Of a stretch of 64,000 bases of DNA, positions 47,236 through 56,304 are shown one piece after another (position 1 is the first letter of the stretch; the number at the start of each line of letters is the position of its first letter). The stretch covers positions 11,402-75,401 of the forward strand of contig CAXTVI010000023.1 of the NCBI GenBank assembly GCA_964247695.1. The letters run 5' to 3'. This DNA is from Lichenicoccus sp964247695 (lineage in GTDB: Bacteria; Pseudomonadota; Alphaproteobacteria; Acetobacterales; Acetobacteraceae). The notes beneath the pieces are model-generated. The model saw nothing but the letters and a program-made list of their open reading frames with translations, was not told where the DNA came from and searched no databases. Made by a program: the position numbers and the translations under genes.

Positions 47236-48810
47236 CTAGGCCGCTTCCATGCCGGCGGCATATGCCATGATGTTCTGCTGGGTGATCGCCTCGCCGCCTG
47301 GCCCGCCGACGCTGCCGACGATGGAGCCTTCACGCATCACCAGCACCCGGTCGCAGATGCCGACGATCTCGGGAAGTTCCGACGAGATCACCAGGATCGC
47401 GATCCCCTTGCGCGCGAGCTCGTCGATGATGCGGTAGATCTCCGACTTGGCGCCGACATCGACGCCGCGGGTCGGCTCGTCGAGGATCAGCACCTTCGGG
47501 CCGGTCTCCAGCAGCCGCGCCAGCAGGATCTTCTGCTGGTTGCCGCCGGAAAGGCTGCCCACGGTGACCAGCGGGCTCGCGGCGCGCACCCTCAGGTTGC
47601 GGAACGCATCACCCGCGCGCTGCGCCGCGCGCTTCAGGTCGAGGGCCACGCCACCCTTGGCGTCGCGCGCGATCACGCCGAGATTAATGTTGGCGCCGCA
47701 CGACATGTCGAGGAACAGGCCGAGCGCCTTGCGGTCCTCGGTCAGGTAGGCGATGCCCTGGTCGAGCGCCTCGGCCGGTCCCTTGACGGTGATCGGGGCG
47801 CCGTCGAGTTTCACCTGGCCGCCGGTCGCGCGGTCGGCGCCGAAGATCAGCCGGGCCAGTTCGGTGCGCCCGGCGCCCACCAGTCCCGCCAGCCCCAGCA
47901 CCTCGCCGCGATTGATCGAGAACGAGCACGGCTTCACCCGGCGGCCGCCATCGGTCAGGCCCTCGACCTCCAGCACCAGATGCGGGTGCACCACGTCCGG
48001 ATCGTGCTCCTTGGTATAGAAGCTCGACAGGTCGCGCCCGACCATCATGCGCACGATGGCTTCCGCATTGATGTCGTGCCGGCCGAGGTCGCCGGCATAG
48101 CTGCCGTCGCGCAGCACGGTGACGCGATCGGCGAGCTCGTACACCTCGGCCATGCGGTGGCTGATATAGATGATCGCGATGCCCTCGGAGCGGAGCTGCT
48201 TGACCAGCCGGAACAGCCGGTCGGTCTCGCGCGAACTGAGCGCGGTGGTGGGCTCGTCGAGCACCAGGATGCGCGACTTGCCATGCAGGGCGCGCGCGAT
48301 CTCGACCATCTGCTGCTCGGCGATCGACAGCGTGCCGACCAGCGCCCGCGAGCCGAAAGGCGCACCGAGCCGTTCCAGCACCGGCGCGCAACTGGCCTCC
48401 ATCGCGCGCCGGTCGATGCGGCCGCCGGCATGGCTGATCTCGTCGCCGAGATAGATGTTCTCGGCGACCGTGAGGTTCGGGGCGAGGGCCAGCTCCTGGT
48501 AGATGATCGCGATCCCGGCGCGCTTGGCCGAGTGCGGGCCGTCGATCTGGATGGGCTGGCCGTCGATCAGGATCTCGCCGCCGGGATCGGCGCGATGCGC
48601 CCCGGACAGGATCTTCATCAGCGTGGACTTGCCGGCGCCGTTCTCGCCCATCAGCGCCATGATCTCGCCGCCCCAGGCCTTGAGCCGGACGTCGCGCAGC
48701 GCCTTCACCCCGGTGAAGGTTTTCGAGATGCCACGCATCTCGATTGCCGGCACCCCAGGCGAGGGTCCGGCGGGGTCGTAGCTGGACTGGTCCACGGTCG
48801 CGCTGTCCAC
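47236..48810 (-). CDS. Ribose-type ABC transporter ATPase, two cassettes
   Basis: 524 residues from GTG 48810, supported by GGGAGGAG seven bases upstream. The first cassette has GENGAGKST, the second the degenerate GLVGAGRTE typical of RbsA/MglA; both contain a signature and Walker B (LVLDEPTTALS, LSGGNQQK, LILDEPTRGVD). First gene of the operon. Confidence 0.94.
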   Translation of the reverse strand: MDSATVDQSSYDPAGPSPGVPAIEMRGISKTFTGVKALRDVRLKAWGGEIMALMGENGAGKSTLMKILSGAHRADPGGEILIDGQPIQIDGPHSAKRAGIAIIYQELALAPNLTVAENIYLGDEISHAGGRIDRRAMEASCAPVLERLGAPFGSRALVGTLSIAEQQMVEIARALHGKSRILVLDEPTTALSSRETDRLFRLVKQLRSEGIAIIYISHRMAEVYELADRVTVLRDGSYAGDLGRHDINAEAIVRMMVGRDLSSFYTKEHDPDVVHPHLVLEVEGLTDGGRRVKPCSFSINRGEVLGLAGLVGAGRTELARLIFGADRATGGQVKLDGAPITVKGPAEALDQGIAYLTEDRKALGLFLDMSCGANINLGVIARDAKGGVALDLKRAAQRAGDAFRNLRVRAASPLVTVGSLSGGNQQKILLARLLETGPKVLILDEPTRGVDVGAKSEIYRIIDELARKGIAILVISSELPEIVGICDRVLVMREGSIVGSVGGPGGEAITQQNIMAYAAGMEAA

Positions 48811-48851
48811 CGGATCGCTCCTCCCAGGGAGCTTGATTGTTGCGCGTATTG

Positions 48852-48859
48852 AAGCGCTT
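48852..48859. promoter_or_regulatory. LacI-type operator-like palindrome
   Basis: AAGCGCTT, inside TTGAAGCGCTTGAG, is the core typical of LacI-family sugar regulators' operators. It lies about 42 bases upstream of the ABC ATPase GTG, where a repressor site would be expected. No LacI-family gene is in the window. Confidence 0.5.
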
Positions 48860-48990
48860 GAGCAGGGCGGATGCAAGAGCGCCGGTTGGCGACGTGGATT
48901 GCGGATACAGCCTGGCCGAACTCGCGTCGCCAAGCTTGTCGAAGCCTGCGTAGATGGACCTCACGCCAAGTTCCTGTCCGGAGTGATCCG

Positions 48991-49899
48991 TTGCCTGTTT
49001 CGATCGAGACGTTGCCGCTCACCGGCGGTCGACATGTGGATATCCTTCTCGGTGGCGATCCCTTCGGGACGCCGATCGTGATGCATCACGGGACGCCTTC
49101 GGATGCGACGACGTACGCGAGCTGGAGCGAGGACTGCGCGGCCCGGCGGCTTCGCCTGGTCTGCATGAGCCGCCCGGGCTATGCGAGCTCCAGCCGCCAG
49201 CCCGGCCGGTCCGTCGCCAGCGCCGCGCGAGACACCGCCGAGGTGCTCGACCACCTCGGCGCCGAGACGTTCTTGTCCCTGGGTTGGTCAGGTGGCGGTC
49301 CGCACGCCCTCGCCTGCGCCGCAATGCTCGGGAAGCGCTGCCGTGGCGTCGCCGTCCTGGCCGGGGTGGGTCCTTACGAGATGGCAGGCGTAGAATTCGC
49401 AGAGGGGATGGGTCCGGAGAACGTCTCGGAATTCGACGCGGCGGCAGCGGGCGAGACGACGCTCCGCGGCTGGATGGATGCGCATGCAATGCCGTTCCGC
49501 TCGGTGACGGGCGAGTTTCTCGTGCAGGCATTCGGGGGTCTCCTGCCGCCGGTCGACCAGGACGTGATGCAAGCTACTTTCGCCGAGGAAATGGCCGCCG
49601 TGATCCGGCGGGCCTTGTCGCAGGGCTTTGACGGCTGGATCGACGACGACCTCGCCTTCACCCGGCCGTGGGGGTTCTCGCTCGGCGAGATCGCCGCTCC
49701 GGTGACGCTGTGGCAAGGCGAGTTCGACCTCATGGTGCCCGTCGCCCATGCACGCTGGATGGCGGAACGCATACCGGGTGCGCGTTTCGAGTTCGTTCCC
49801 GGGCACGGGCACATCTCACTGGTGACGCAATTCCGCCATCACATTCTGGACGATCTGCTCAAGTCGGAAGCATCGGCGCGCCACCCGCCCGGCAGGTGA
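48991..49899 (+). CDS. Alpha/beta hydrolase
   Basis: 302 residues from TTG 48991; the frame is open upstream but homology begins at about VSIETLPLTGGRHVDILL. HHGTP oxyanion region, ADLR-equivalent MSRPGYASS, nucleophile serine in LGWSGGGPHAL near residue 98, acid in WQGEFDLMVP and catalytic histidine in PGHGHISL. Substrate unknown. It diverges from the ribose-type ABC operon. Confidence 0.8.
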   Translation: MPVSIETLPLTGGRHVDILLGGDPFGTPIVMHHGTPSDATTYASWSEDCAARRLRLVCMSRPGYASSSRQPGRSVASAARDTAEVLDHLGAETFLSLGWSGGGPHALACAAMLGKRCRGVAVLAGVGPYEMAGVEFAEGMGPENVSEFDAAAAGETTLRGWMDAHAMPFRSVTGEFLVQAFGGLLPPVDQDVMQATFAEEMAAVIRRALSQGFDGWIDDDLAFTRPWGFSLGEIAAPVTLWQGEFDLMVPVAHARWMAERIPGARFEFVPGHGHISLVTQFRHHILDDLLKSEASARHPPGR

Positions 49900-50017
49900 C
49901 TCGAGGCCGGGCGCGGAAGATCCGAGATCGGTCGGGCCATTGGCAATCGCCGACAGCGACGCCGATGAACAGTTGCCACAAGGCCGCGTTGTCGGGGCGG
50001 ACGATGGGAGAATTGAG

Positions 50018-50413
50018 ATGAACAAGGGTGACACCTGGTACGTGGTGGCGGACGGCGGCAAGGCCCGCATCCTGACAGGCGACAGCAGCACGCTGCGGAC
50101 CCTGCAGCAGTTCGACGCGAGTGGTCATGGGGATACCGATGACGATGCCAGCGCCGGCAGCAGCCAGTTGAAGGCGCCGAAGTCGGATCCGCACGATCAG
50201 TCCAAGGCGCATTTCGCCAAGCAGATCGCAGCAAGGCTGAACGAAGCGGTTCGCACCGGAGGTGTCGGCGAAATCATGCTGGCCGCGCCGGCGCACGTGT
50301 TGCACGACATCCGCGAAGCACTCGACAAGGCGGCATCGGCAAAATTGGGAAAGTCTCTCAGCAAAGACCTGACCAACACGCCGGACCATGACCTGGCATC
50401 GCATTTCGCCTGA
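50018..50413 (+). CDS. Host-attachment-type protein
   Basis: 131 residues. TWYVVADGGKARIL opening, a central charged variable loop, KAHFAKQIAARLNEAVRTG and LAAPAHVLHDIREAL, matching the host attachment family (named after an Agrobacterium protein; distantly related to release-factor-like folds). Slightly shorter than the usual 140-150 residues. Role here unknown. Confidence 0.8.
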   Translation: MNKGDTWYVVADGGKARILTGDSSTLRTLQQFDASGHGDTDDDASAGSSQLKAPKSDPHDQSKAHFAKQIAARLNEAVRTGGVGEIMLAAPAHVLHDIREALDKAASAKLGKSLSKDLTNTPDHDLASHFA

Positions 50414-50580
50414 CCAGGCAGGGAGGATGACGGGTCAGGGACGTCATCCTCTATAGGCCGAGCTTTCGATGGCGACCGGGCCACCAGGATCAGCAACGAA
50501 GGCTTCAGCGCATCGGGCCCGAACGGCAGGTATTCAAGCATCGGCCTGCCCGGAGCCAGCAGGACTTCGGCCTCGCTCAT
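50197..50580 (-). CDS. Possible short coupled gene after DUF302
   Basis: An open frame of 127 codons starts with ATG overlapping the DUF302 stop (ATGA). The first 45 residues (MSEAEVLLAPGRPMLEYLPF, then a hydrophobic KPSLLILVA) look protein-like. The last two-thirds run antisense to the host-attachment gene and look unnatural. Could be a truncated remnant or chance. Confidence 0.25.
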   Translation of the reverse strand: MSEAEVLLAPGRPMLEYLPFGPDALKPSLLILVARSPSKARPIEDDVPDPSSSLPGQAKCDARSWSGVLVRSLLRDFPNFADAALSSASRMSCNTCAGAASMISPTPPVRTASFSLAAICLAKCALD

Positions 50581-50972
50581 TGCGATACCGCCCGCACCAG
50601 GATCTGCTGCGCCGGATCCAGCCTGTCGGCGACGGCATCGGGCAGGCCGGCGTCTCGGAGCACCGCCCCGACTGGATGAAAGGCGATTGCCGTCTGGCCG
50701 TCCTCGCGCACGCGGACGAGCACGCGCAACGGCAGGTCGAGCGCCACCAGGGGGGCGGCGAGCATCAAAGGCGTGCCACCCGTCGGATGCCCGTAGGTCA
50801 GCACCATGGCAGGCGGCATCTCCAGCCCCGCCTGCCGCGCGCCTGCCTGGTGGTCGATCCGGTTGAACAGGATCAGGCCCGCCCGGTCGATGGCCTCGGT
50901 CAGCCGATCCAGCGTCGCATTGAACGACACGACCGAGAGATGCTCGATGGTCTCGATTGCTTGCGTCGCCAT
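50577..50972 (-). CDS. DUF302 domain protein
   Basis: 131 residues. DUF302 pattern: SFNATLDRLTEAIDRAGLILFNRIDHQAGARQAGL and the late PTGGTPLMLAAPLVALDLPLRVLV. Small soluble proteins of unknown function, often with redox or metal-resistance genes. It lies 25 bases beyond the end of the flavin monooxygenase gene on the same strand and may be co-transcribed with it. Confidence 0.85.
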   Translation of the reverse strand: MATQAIETIEHLSVVSFNATLDRLTEAIDRAGLILFNRIDHQAGARQAGLEMPPAMVLTYGHPTGGTPLMLAAPLVALDLPLRVLVRVREDGQTAIAFHPVGAVLRDAGLPDAVADRLDPAQQILVRAVSQ

Positions 50973-50997
50973 CCCTCACCTTGTAGTCGTGGTGTTT

Positions 50998-52818
50998 CTA
51001 CGAAGCATGATGCACCTCGCCGAGCCCGTAGACCGGCGTCGGAATAGTCTCCAGCCGCGCCTTGAGCTGCAGCGCGAGATACAGCGAGTAATGCCGCGAC
51101 TGGTGCAGGTTGCCGCCATGGAACCACAGCGCTTCCTGCTGTGTCGGCTTCCACATGTTGCGCAGTTCGCCTTCCCACGGCCCCGGGTCCTTGGTGGTGT
51201 CGGAGCCGAAGCCCCAGCATTTACCGACCTTGTCGGCCACCTCCTGCGAAATCAGCCGCGCCGCCCAGCCATTCATCGAGCCGTAGCCGGTGGCATACAC
51301 GATCAGATCGGCCGGCAACTCGGTGCCGTCGGTCAGCAGCACCGAGCGCTCGCGGATCGCCTCCACGCCGACCCCGCTATGCAGGTGCACGCTGCCATTG
51401 GCGATCAGTTCAGACGCGCCGACGTCGATGTAGTAGCCTGAGCCGCGACGCAGGTATTTCAGGAACAGCCCGCTCTCGTCGTCGCCGAAATCGAGCAGGA
51501 AGCCGGCCCGCTCGAGCCGCGCATAGAAGCCGGCGTCGCGCTCGCGCATCGCCTGGTACACCGGGATCTGGAACTCGTGCAGGATCCGGTACGGCAGCGA
51601 TGCAAAGGTGAGATCGGCCTTTTCCGTGGTCATGCCGCCGGCGACCGCCTGCTCCGAATACAGGCCGCCCAGCGCCAGCTCCATCAGGCTGTCCGAGCGC
51701 GCGATCATCGTCGAGGTGCGCTGCACCATGGTGACGTCGGTGCCGTTCTCCCACAAATCGGCGCAGATATCGTGCGCCGAGTTGTTCGACCCGATCACGA
51801 CCGCCCGCTTGCCGTGCCAGGCGTCGCCGCCCGGATGCCTGCTGGAATGGTGCTGCTCGCCGGTGAAGCTCTCGGCCCCTGGATAGGCCGGCACGTTCGG
51901 CAGCCCCGACATGCCGGTCGCCAGCACGAGCTGCTTCGGCCGCAGGGTGATGGGGCGACCCTCGCGCTCGACGGTCACCTCCCATTCGTGCGCGGCCTCG
52001 TCGTAGCGCGCCGATTTGCAGACAGTGGAGTGCCAGCAGGCCAGCTCCATCGTCTTCTCGTACGCTTCGAGCCAGTCCGCGATCTTGTCCTTCGGCGCGA
52101 ACACCGGCCAATGGTCCGGGAACGGCAGGTACGGCATGTGGTCGTACCAGACCGGATCATGCAGGCAGAGCGACTTGTAGCGGCTGCGCCACTGGTCGCC
52201 GGCATTGGGATGCGCGTCCACGATCAGCGCCGGCACGTCCAGATGCCGCAGCCGCGCGCCGAGTGCGAGACCGCCCTGGCCACCGCCGACGATCAGCACA
52301 TAGGGCTGCGTGGTGACGCCGAGCGCTGCGGCCTCCGCCTCGCGCCGGTCGCGCCAGCTCTGCCGCCCGGGTGCCGCACCGTGCGCGGCGCCGAGCGGGC
52401 GCGTCGGGCCGCGCTTCTCCTCGTGGCCCTTGAGTTCGTAGGCGGTGGTCAGCAGCGTCCAGCACAGGCCGTCGCGAAGCCGCAGCAGGCCCTTGCCGCG
52501 GGCGACGGCAGTCTCGAAGCTGAACCAGGCGGTGATGACGCCATCCGCCTCGGTCGCCGGCTCGCTCAGGCGCCAGTTCAGCGGCCGCGTATGCGGGAGG
52601 GTCGCCGCGAGCATGGCGGCGATCTCGTCCCGCCCCTCGAGGGTCTTGATGTTCCACGTGAAGGAGATGAGGTCACGCCAGAAGCTTGCGCGCGCGAACA
52701 GCCGTACCGCCTCGACACCGTCACCACTTCGCAGTGCATGGTCGAACTGCGAGAGCCAGTCGGTGGCCGTGCGCGTCGGCGCATCGAGAACGGCTTCAGG
52801 CTCAAGGGTAGTCGACAT
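50998..52818 (-). CDS. Flavin-containing monooxygenase with SnoaL-like N-terminus
   Basis: 606 residues. The N-terminal ~140 residues look like a SnoaL/NTF2-type domain (WLSQFDHALRSGDGVEAVRLF). Then come the FAD-binding VLIVGGGQGGLALGARL near residue 175, the NADP-binding VVIGSNNSAHDICADL near 340, and a late VYATGY motif (LIVYATGYGSMNGW) of flavin monooxygenases. Probably oxidises a small organic substrate, such as by N-, S- or Baeyer-Villiger-type oxygenation; the class cannot be fixed by eye. Confidence 0.88.
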   Translation of the reverse strand: MSTTLEPEAVLDAPTRTATDWLSQFDHALRSGDGVEAVRLFARASFWRDLISFTWNIKTLEGRDEIAAMLAATLPHTRPLNWRLSEPATEADGVITAWFSFETAVARGKGLLRLRDGLCWTLLTTAYELKGHEEKRGPTRPLGAAHGAAPGRQSWRDRREAEAAALGVTTQPYVLIVGGGQGGLALGARLRHLDVPALIVDAHPNAGDQWRSRYKSLCLHDPVWYDHMPYLPFPDHWPVFAPKDKIADWLEAYEKTMELACWHSTVCKSARYDEAAHEWEVTVEREGRPITLRPKQLVLATGMSGLPNVPAYPGAESFTGEQHHSSRHPGGDAWHGKRAVVIGSNNSAHDICADLWENGTDVTMVQRTSTMIARSDSLMELALGGLYSEQAVAGGMTTEKADLTFASLPYRILHEFQIPVYQAMRERDAGFYARLERAGFLLDFGDDESGLFLKYLRRGSGYYIDVGASELIANGSVHLHSGVGVEAIRERSVLLTDGTELPADLIVYATGYGSMNGWAARLISQEVADKVGKCWGFGSDTTKDPGPWEGELRNMWKPTQQEALWFHGGNLHQSRHYSLYLALQLKARLETIPTPVYGLGEVHHAS

Positions 52819-53063
52819 GGATCGAACGTCCTCGGACTTGCTGTTTCCCCTCGGGCGGCAACGGCCAGCGCCGGCACTGCCTCCCGTCTTTTAGTTGGGA
52901 GCAGCATCCTCCCAATCCGGGGCAAAGAGCAATGCCGAGGCCTGGAGCGTCCCGATCAGGCGCCGCGTTCTGCTTCCGCCGCCGTGGCTATCCTGATGTT
53001 GACCACAATCGATCCGAGCGATGCCGGTGCCGAAGCGATCCGGTGGTGCAGCCCCGCCGGCGC

Positions 53064-53705
53064 TCAACCCGGCCACGCCGAGCCACGGATGACGCTGCAG
53101 AAGTTGCCGCGATGGAAGTGCGGATCCTTGTCGGCGAGGACATCGGCCTTGACGTTGCCGAACGTGCTGTCCGGCTTGTGCTTGATGCCGTCGTAGAAGG
53201 CCTGGATGATGTCTTCCTTGAACGACATGGGACGCGGGTAGGCGGCGACCACGGCCTCGCGGGTCGCGGAAGCCAGCTCCGCATAGGTCAGCCCGAGCAC
53301 GTCCATCTCCACGCCGGCGGTGACCAGGGCGACCACCGGGTGCATGTGCTTTGGAATCCCCGGCGTCGTATGCAGGGCGATCGCGGTCCAGACCAGGTCG
53401 ATATCCGTCTGCGCGATGCCGTAGCTCTTGAGGAATTCTCTTGCCGCGTTGGCGCCATCGACCTCGAAACGCTCATCGCGGCTGCTGTGGGCCGGCATCA
53501 GTCCGACGTCGTGGAACATCGCCGCGGCATAGAGCAGCTCGGCATCCGCCTCCAGCCCGCGGTCAAGTCCGGCCAGCGCTCCGAAATAGTAGACACGCGT
53601 GGAATGGTTGAAGAGCAGGTCGGTCTCGGTGTCGCGGACGAATGCCGTCACGGCGCGACCGAGCCTGGTATCCGGGATGGCGGCCCCGTGGATCGCGTGC
53701 GTCAT
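53064..53705 (-). CDS. HD-domain phosphohydrolase-like protein
   Basis: 213 residues. Metal-binding HD domain with FNHSTRVYYFG near residue 33, AAMFHDVGL near 67, and later ALHTTPG. Related to the cyanamide-hydratase-like HD family. Cytoplasmic. It starts four bases after the Tat-protein gene stop, in a three-gene operon with a disulfide reductase. Substrate unknown. Confidence 0.8.
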   Translation of the reverse strand: MTHAIHGAAIPDTRLGRAVTAFVRDTETDLLFNHSTRVYYFGALAGLDRGLEADAELLYAAAMFHDVGLMPAHSSRDERFEVDGANAAREFLKSYGIAQTDIDLVWTAIALHTTPGIPKHMHPVVALVTAGVEMDVLGLTYAELASATREAVVAAYPRPMSFKEDIIQAFYDGIKHKPDSTFGNVKADVLADKDPHFHRGNFCSVIRGSAWPG

Positions 53706-53709
53706 GCTG

Positions 53710-54423
53710 TCATCTCCTCAACTCGTTCCCGGCCGGCGCGACACCGGTGGGTGATGGGCGGCCGTACGACATGGTCCAGACCGCCTTGTCGCCCTCGTGG
53801 TATTCATTGCCATCCCATGGCGTGCCGCAGATATGCAGGTAGGCGTATGGGGTTCCCGCGAACATGACCCACGCTCCGCTGTCACGAGCCGTCGTCGGAA
53901 GACCGTTCTCGGCTGCATCGAAGGGCCACGTGATCATCCAGTGGGGGCCAATCGGGATGGCGGGACCGGTCCTGTCCAGGGGGTTCGTCGTGCTTCTCTG
54001 CGTGGCGCCGCACAGCATGTAGATCGTGCCGGGGATCGGGTTGGTCGGCCGGGGCTTGCCCCGGAGGGCATCTGTCATCCAGCGCATCCCCATCGCGTTC
54101 ATGCACATCGGCGGATCGCCGATCCTGTTCTCGTCTCCGGGCACGCAGGTCCATGCGTTCGATCCCTGAACCAGCACCGTCATGGTGCCGTCGCGTTGCA
54201 ACTCGGCGACAGTGGCGTCCTTCGTCACCTGCTCAGGCCCGGATAGCCGCGCCCTCGTGATCCTTGGATCCTCGGACCGGTCGTTCATGTCGCGCTCCTC
54301 CTGGGCTGCCGGATCGCGACGCGAGGCGGCGGCGCCAGCCGGAACAGCCTGGGAGGCGTCGGCGATGGATGTGGCCGTCATGATGCCCCCGGCCTCGATG
54401 AGAACGGTTCTGCGCGAGATCAC
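53710..54423 (-). CDS. Tat-exported protein of unknown function
   Basis: 237 residues from GTG 54423. MISRRTVLIEAGGIM is a twin-arginine-like opening, although the following stretch is only weakly hydrophobic. The mature part has CVPGDENRIGDPPMCMNAMGM and several GP/W turns (GPHWMITWPFD), with four cysteines. No family named with confidence. It sits between the disulfide reductase gene (20-base gap) and the HD gene (4-base gap). An internal ATG near residue 46 is a possible cytoplasmic start. Confidence 0.6.
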   Translation of the reverse strand: MISRRTVLIEAGGIMTATSIADASQAVPAGAAASRRDPAAQEERDMNDRSEDPRITRARLSGPEQVTKDATVAELQRDGTMTVLVQGSNAWTCVPGDENRIGDPPMCMNAMGMRWMTDALRGKPRPTNPIPGTIYMLCGATQRSTTNPLDRTGPAIPIGPHWMITWPFDAAENGLPTTARDSGAWVMFAGTPYAYLHICGTPWDGNEYHEGDKAVWTMSYGRPSPTGVAPAGNELRR

Positions 54424-54443
54424 CGCCTTGAGGCCCGGCCAGC

Positions 54444-55874
54444 CTATTCCGCGGCCAAGATCCTGGCCTGGATGACCGTCGCTTCCGCATGCTGCTGGGA
54501 GGGCCGGAGCTTGCCGAACAGCATTCCCAGGCCTTCGGCCATGGTGGGATGCGCGAGGATGCCGTCGCGCAGCACCGTGTAGGGGAGGCCGCCGAGCATC
54601 GCCATCTGCACGGCCGCCATGACCTCGCCTGCCTGCGCGCCCAGCATCGCGAAGCCGAGGATCCGATCGTCATCGGCGACGAGCGCCTTCATGAAACCGG
54701 TCTGCTCGCCGAGAGTACGCGCACGCGGGACAACGTCCACCGGAAGCTTCGCCAGGCGATAGGCCACACCATTCTTCTGCGCCTCGGTTTCGCTCAACCC
54801 GACGCGCGCGAATTCCGGATCGATGAACACCGTGTAGGGCACCATCCGCCCGGTGGTGGTACGCGTGCCGCCGGCGATGGCGCTCCTGGCGACGCGGTAG
54901 TCGTCGAGCGAGACATGCGTGAACATCGGACTGCCCGCCGCCTCGCCCATCGCCCAGATGCCCCGAGCGCTCGTCTGTAGCGTCTCGTCGACGCGGATGA
55001 AGCCGCGCTCGTTGAGATCCACGCCGGCGATGTCGAGTCCGATCCCGTCGGTCATCGGCGTGCGGCCGGTGGCGACCAGGAGATGGGAACCGGAGAGTCT
55101 GCTGCCGTCCTCCAGGTGAACGGTCACGTTCGTGCCGGACTGGCCGGAGACACGGGCAATCCGCGCGCCGAGTGCGAGTTCAATGCCGTCGTGCTCGAAC
55201 AGACCGCCGATCGCGGCCGCAACGTCCGCGTCCTCCCGGGCCGCCAGCTGCCTGCCGGTCTCGATCACGACGACTTCGCTGCCCAGGTGGCGGAACGCCT
55301 GGGCCAGTTCCATGCCGATATAGCCGCCGCCGATGACCAGGAGGCGCTCGGGAAGCACCTCGAGCAGCAAGGCCTCGACATGGGTCAGGGGATCCGCGTC
55401 GCGCAGACCCGGGATCCCGGGGATAGCTGCCCTGGTGCCGAGGTCGAGATAGATCCGCTCGCCGGTGATCCGGCGTGTGCCGGCGTCGCCAGCGACCTCG
55501 ATGATACGGGTGTCAACAAAGCGGCCCCAGCCGAGGAGGAGATCCAGCCCGCTGGCCGCGAATGCCGCACGGTTCATGGCGACCATGCCGGCCACGATGT
55601 CCGCCGTGCGGCCCGCGATCCGGCGCATGTCGGGAATGACGGGGCCGATATCCGCGAGGCCGAGCGCCGCTGTCTGCCTCGCCGTGTCGACGAGTTGCGC
55701 GCTTCGGACCAGCGCCTTGGTCGGAATGCAGGCGATGTTGATGCAGGAGCCGCCGATCATGCCGGCCTCGACGACGGCCACACGCTTGCCGGCGGTCGCC
55801 TGGTCCATCGCCAGCGTCTTGCCGCCCTTGCCGCCGCCGAGGACGACGATGTCGTAATGCTCAGTGTCAGCCAT
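54444..55874 (-). CDS. Pyridine nucleotide-disulfide oxidoreductase
   Basis: 476 residues from ATG 55874. FAD-binding VVLGGGKGGKTLA, redox-active CX4C in GGSCINIACIPTKAL near residue 43, NAD-binding VIGGGYIGMELAQAF near 175, FAD-contact ARGIWAMGEAAG near 300 and the C-terminal AHPTMAEGLG. The fold is that of dihydrolipoamide dehydrogenase/mercuric reductase, but there is no lipoyl or HMA domain and the catalytic-histidine region is altered. It may act on a small disulfide or organomercurial-like substrate. First gene of a three-gene operon. Confidence 0.88.
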   Translation of the reverse strand: MADTEHYDIVVLGGGKGGKTLAMDQATAGKRVAVVEAGMIGGSCINIACIPTKALVRSAQLVDTARQTAALGLADIGPVIPDMRRIAGRTADIVAGMVAMNRAAFAASGLDLLLGWGRFVDTRIIEVAGDAGTRRITGERIYLDLGTRAAIPGIPGLRDADPLTHVEALLLEVLPERLLVIGGGYIGMELAQAFRHLGSEVVVIETGRQLAAREDADVAAAIGGLFEHDGIELALGARIARVSGQSGTNVTVHLEDGSRLSGSHLLVATGRTPMTDGIGLDIAGVDLNERGFIRVDETLQTSARGIWAMGEAAGSPMFTHVSLDDYRVARSAIAGGTRTTTGRMVPYTVFIDPEFARVGLSETEAQKNGVAYRLAKLPVDVVPRARTLGEQTGFMKALVADDDRILGFAMLGAQAGEVMAAVQMAMLGGLPYTVLRDGILAHPTMAEGLGMLFGKLRPSQQHAEATVIQARILAAE

Positions 55875-56304
55875 CAGGCGGGTATCCTTGATCAGACATT
55901 GTATGCGGTCTGCGGCGGACTCCGCTTCCTGGCAGGATGGCAACCTATGTCGCCAAGTCAGCACCAAGCTCGCCAACCGGTGCACCTGCACCGGTCATCG
56001 AGGACAGGCCAGACCTTCACAAAACATGGGGAGGTTGCCAGAGCTGGGGGGTTCGCCGATAGGGTCGGCAACTACTCAGTTCCGGCACCGGGCCATGCCG
56101 CGAGAGCCATAGGCTCTCAATGGCGGCAGGACGCCTGTCCCCGCCCTCCGCGGGTCCTGAGGTCCCAGTTGAAGGCATCAGGTCGCGCCAGAAGCCCGCT
56201 CGCTCGGAGAGTCGGGCAACAGGGTCGGTGCTCGTCTCTGCCTCATGTCTCTTGGTTTGAAGGCATCATCCCTTCAATGCGGAGCGCTCGTGCGGCGCTT
56301 CCGG
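55875..56304. other. 430-base stretch without a recognised gene
   Basis: No frame gives a recognisable protein. TTGAAGGCATCA is repeated directly at 56169-56180 and 56257-56268. Base composition is slightly less GC-rich than its surroundings. It could be a promoter region for the disulfide reductase operon plus a worn mobile-element scar, but no terminal inverted repeats or transposase remnant could be identified. Confidence 0.5.

Noticed and set aside
52819..53063. Small open frames between the flavin monooxygenase and the HD gene
   Set aside because: No ribosome site, no protein-like composition; most likely the monooxygenase promoter region.
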